From: Saccharomycopsis fibuligera x Saccharomycopsis cf. fibuligera
Taxonomy: Eukaryota; Ascomycota; Saccharomycetes; Ascoideales; Saccharomycopsidaceae
Assembly: GCA_001936135.1 (NCBI GenBank)
Contig: CP012816.1
Span: 1,119,501 to 1,183,500, forward strand
Direction of reading: 5' to 3'
DNA length: 64,000 nt
Numbering within the stretch: position 1 is the first letter of the stretch; every line of letters starts with the position of its first letter. Under the pieces are notes generated by a model. That model saw only the letters and a list, made by a program, of their open reading frames with translations. It was not told the origin of the DNA and ran no database searches. A program made the translations under genes and the position numbers. Positions 63,226 to 64,000 of the stretch are shown here, piece by piece.

Positions 63226-63730
63226 TAGTAAACACTGGCATAAGCAGATGTCTTTTGCCAATGGAAAAGCCATAGGGTGGTCTGCCTGTTCATCTATTCG
63301 AATCTGTGTATGGCTTTTTGACGGAATTCTCGTTTAATTGTTTTTTCTAGTGGTTACATAGACAGTCTTTCGTTTGTAGATTGTAGTCTGCTTTCTAGAA
63401 AACAGCAGCAAATAGATGAATCTAGAATGAACAGCCGCAGACTGTATCAACAGGAGCCCGATCGTAAAAAGAGAAGAACGGTTTCGGCAGGTAGTTGAAA
63501 ATAAGCCATGCTTTTCAGTGCTAATAGATATCGCTTTATTACTCAGAACAAATGAAAAATACATTATGTTTATAGACAAACATATCTAATTTACACGAGC
63601 CATAGACTCCATTTATAAATCGCTATACCATACAATTTCATGTTGAGTTTATGTCATTAATGGTAAATGTTGAAACTAAGTGATGGTCAAAAATAAGAAA
63701 ACCAAAAAAGCATCCAAACGCCTTCCCTCA

Positions 63731-64000
63731 TCATGGATGCCCATGATTTGTTCCTGGCCAAGCAAGGATAGGTCCTTTCTTTTCACTCCCTCCATCAACT
63801 TTTCCCAATAATTTTTTGATCTCATCTTCATTCAACTCATCCAACAGTCTAATCTTACCAATACTTTCCCCATAATCACTATCGTAACCATCTTGGCTTT
63901 TTTCGTTCCCTTTTCCCCTTCCCTTGACATTACTACTGTCGTTATTACCATCATTTGTGATACTATTACTACCTTTAAGATTCATGCCATTCTTGTCCGC
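63731..64000 (-). CDS. Unknown protein, C-terminal fragment
   Basis: The minus-strand frame is open to the window edge, and the internal ATG at 63985 need not be the start. About 89 visible codons: an Asn/Ser/Gly/Lys-rich stretch, then YGESIGKIRLLDELNEDEIKKLLGKV and a terminal GPILAWPGTNHGHP. I recognise no family. The conserved-looking end (ILAWPGT) suggests a real protein whose main part lies beyond the window. Confidence 0.5.
   Translation of the reverse strand, partial: ADKNGMNLKGSNSITNDGNNDSSNVKGRGKGNEKSQDGYDSDYGESIGKIRLLDELNEDEIKKLLGKVDGGSEKKGPILAWPGTNHGHP

Larger units (their letters stand above)
62286..63730. other. ERG1 promoter region (1.4 kb)
   Basis: Between the ERG1 start and the stop of the right-edge gene (both minus strand). 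Contains two CGTATA sites (63004-63010, 63217-63225) and TCACGTGA at 63121-63128. The small frames here are not protein-like. Confidence 0.55.

Noticed and set aside
1-64000. CRISPR arrays, bacterial operons, phage or prokaryotic mobile systems
   Set aside because: Introns, eukaryotic tRNAs and yeast nuclear genes throughout; no such structure is present.

Overview
This is a nuclear chromosome segment of a budding yeast. It is AT-rich, with small introns (GTATGT or GTAAGT donors and TACTAAC-type branch sites), tRNA genes and mostly single-exon genes separated by 0.3-3.5 kb gaps. The proteins look like those of the CTG (Serinales) clade, near the Candida parapsilosis / Lodderomyces group. A complex I subunit (GRIM-19/NDUFA13) is present, which excludes Saccharomyces. 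Proteins are swollen by Asn, Gln and Ser runs, and CTG codons are rare. The clade call is inference from protein character, and translations should use nuclear code 12 (CUG=Ser).

Layout. 1-5.6 kb: 3' end of a probable tRNA ligase gene, SEC10 (exocyst) and LSC1 (TCA cycle). 6.3-9.2 kb: tRNA-Asn and CWC22 (splicing) with a long tandem Arg/Ser repeat. 9.9-15.2 kb: two penta-EF-hand paralogues on the same strand, one spliced and one intronless, separated by a 3.5 kb gene-free stretch with a 39-T run. 15.8-22.3 kb: ankyrin protein, ATP23, a probable CENP-K/Mcm22-like protein, a probable RAD33, and CTK3, reconstructed here as three exons. 23-28.5 kb: SMP-30 family protein and BFA1 (mitotic exit). 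29-37.3 kb: a small zinc-finger-like orphan, the complex I subunit, DBP8, PUP2 (two exons) and THS1. 37.8-44 kb: probable NUT1/MED5 and TRP3 (two exons). 44-46.1 kb: a gene-free, relatively GC-rich stretch upstream of a Zn2Cys6 regulator (46.1-48.6 kb). 48.6-51.4 kb: no protein gene, but an apparently perfect 190-bp inverted repeat carrying two tRNA-His genes around a 1.1 kb core. 51.4-57.8 kb: TIM8, an ATG101-like HORMA gene, a spliced BAR-domain gene, a decayed aspartyl-protease fragment, APS3 (three exons) and CBP4. 57.8-64 kb: a 3 kb gene-free stretch, ERG1 with candidate sterol-regulator sites far upstream, and the 3' end of an unknown gene.

The genes are housekeeping functions of many pathways and do not form a cluster. 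The items most worth follow-up are the tRNA-His inverted repeat (candidate centromere or recent inverted duplication), the ATG101-like gene, the protease relic, the intron difference between the EF-hand paralogues and the CWC22 repeat array. All exon boundaries were read by eye from splice signals and reading frame; none has been checked against RNA.
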